6,146 nucleotides of DNA from Pseudomonadota bacterium (GTDB taxonomy: Bacteria; Pseudomonadota; Alphaproteobacteria; Rhizobiales; Hyphomicrobiaceae), in NCBI GenBank assembly GCA_021816505.1, contig JAKAXS010000182.1, positions 1 to 6,146 of the forward strand, in the 5' to 3' direction. The notes below the pieces were generated by a model. That model searched no databases. It was not told where the DNA came from and saw only the letters and a program-made list of their open reading frames with translations. Positions 5,601 to 6,146 of this stretch are shown piece after piece (position 1 is the stretch's first letter; the number at the start of each line of letters is the position of its first letter). The position numbers were made by a program, and so were the translations under genes.

Positions 5601-6146
5601 TCAGTACCGGTAGTGATCGGACTTGAACGGGCCTTCCGGCTTCACGCCGATGTAGGCTGCCTGCTCGTCCGAGAGCTTGGTCAGCTTCACGCCGATTTTT
5701 GCGAGATGCAGCACGGCGACCTTCTCGTCGAGGTGCTTGGGCAAGGTGTAGACCTTCTTCTCGTACTTGCCCTTGTCGTTCCACAGTTCGATCTGTGCCA
5801 GCGTCTGGTTAGTGAACGAGGCAGACATCACGAACGAGGGGTGGCCCATGGCGTTGCCAAGGTTCACCAGACGGCCTTCCGACAGCATGATGACGCGGTG
5901 CCCATCTGGGAACTCGATCTCGTCGACCTGCGGCTTGATGTTCACCCACTTGAGGTTCTTGAGGCCCGCGATCTGGATCTCGTTGTCGAAGTGACCGATG
6001 TTGCACACGATGGCGCGATCCTTCATGGCGCGCATGTGCTCGATGGTGATGACGTCCTTGTTGCCGGTTGCCGTGCAGAAGATGTCGGCGCGCGATGCGG
6101 CGTCTTCCATCGTCGTCACTTCGTAGCCTTCCATTGTCGCCTTGAG
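5601..6146 (-). CDS. ahcY: S-adenosylhomocysteine hydrolase (adenosylhomocysteinase), C-terminal part
   Basis: The last 181 residues, running in from the right edge; the full enzyme is about 465 residues in this group. It hydrolyses S-adenosylhomocysteine to adenosine and homocysteine, removing the inhibitory product of SAM-dependent methylation, in the cytoplasm as an NAD-containing tetramer. The fragment covers the end of the Rossmann domain (DIFCTATGNKDVI, then NIGHFDNEI), the stretch GRLVNLGNAMGHPSFVMS that closes over the active site, and the C-terminal tail ending KSDHYRY. The Lys and Tyr of that tail are known to reach into the neighbouring subunit's NAD site. The reading frame is intact and a strong terminator follows. 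In Hyphomicrobiales this gene commonly ends the chvI-chvG-hprK-manX-ptsH cluster, which would lie beyond the right edge. Confidence 0.97.
   Translation of the reverse strand, partial: LKATMEGYEVTTMEDAASRADIFCTATGNKDVITIEHMRAMKDRAIVCNIGHFDNEIQIAGLKNLKWVNIKPQVDEIEFPDGHRVIMLSEGRLVNLGNAMGHPSFVMSASFTNQTLAQIELWNDKGKYEKKVYTLPKHLDEKVAVLHLAKIGVKLTKLSDEQAAYIGVKPEGPFKSDHYRY

Noticed and set aside
4717..5613. Plus-strand open frame (298 codons) over the divL 5' part and the intergenic region
   Set aside because: Low-complexity Gly/Gln/Arg-rich translation, crosses the ahcY terminator, and its start lies within divL coding sequence; no sign of a real protein.
1..6146. Mobile elements, CRISPR arrays, tRNA or rRNA genes, prophage
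   Set aside because: No long inverted or tandem repeats, transposase motifs, spacer-repeat pattern or RNA gene signatures were seen; the window is accounted for by five housekeeping or regulatory genes.

Overview
The window is a GC-rich stretch of chromosomal DNA, all of whose recognisable genes lie on the minus strand. The gene content suggests an alphaproteobacterium, probably of the order Hyphomicrobiales (Rhizobiales). It has a DivL-type tyrosine 'histidine kinase', a TsaE/sugar-kinase fusion, and an AddB-type repair gene directly after a MurU-like nucleotidyltransferase. The genus cannot be told from the sequence.

Layout, read in the direction of transcription (right to left). (1) The C-terminal 181 residues of S-adenosylhomocysteine hydrolase (ahcY, 6146-5601) end in a TGA, followed about 25 bases later by a rho-independent terminator (about 5576-5537). 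(2) A 269-base gap (5332-5600) holds that terminator and probably the promoter of the next operon. It contains two GANTC sites, the target of the cell-cycle methylase CcrM. (3) divL (5331-2812) is a membrane-anchored multi-PAS protein whose H-box carries Tyr601 where the phospho-accepting histidine should be. (4) tsaE-amgK (2840-1296) is one polypeptide joining the t6A tRNA-modification ATPase to an anomeric amino-sugar kinase. (5) A MurU-like sugar-1-phosphate nucleotidyltransferase (1296-553). (6) The first 189 codons of addB (569-1, running off the left edge), a subunit of the AddAB double-strand-break repair helicase-nuclease.

Genes 3 to 6 overlap one another (29, 1 and 17 bases), so they very probably form one translationally coupled operon. 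It would tie together cell-cycle signalling (DivL, which in Caulobacter controls CckA-CtrA), tRNA modification (TsaE), peptidoglycan sugar salvage (AmgK and MurU, making UDP-MurNAc from recovered MurNAc) and DNA break repair (AddB). The gene order appears to be ancestral in the order rather than newly acquired. I see no mobile element, CRISPR array, RNA gene or phage sequence.

The points most worth a second look are the Tyr-for-His replacement in DivL, the TsaE-kinase fusion, a histidine in place of the usual second metal-binding aspartate in the nucleotidyltransferase, and the paired GANTC sites before divL. I found no clearly new system.
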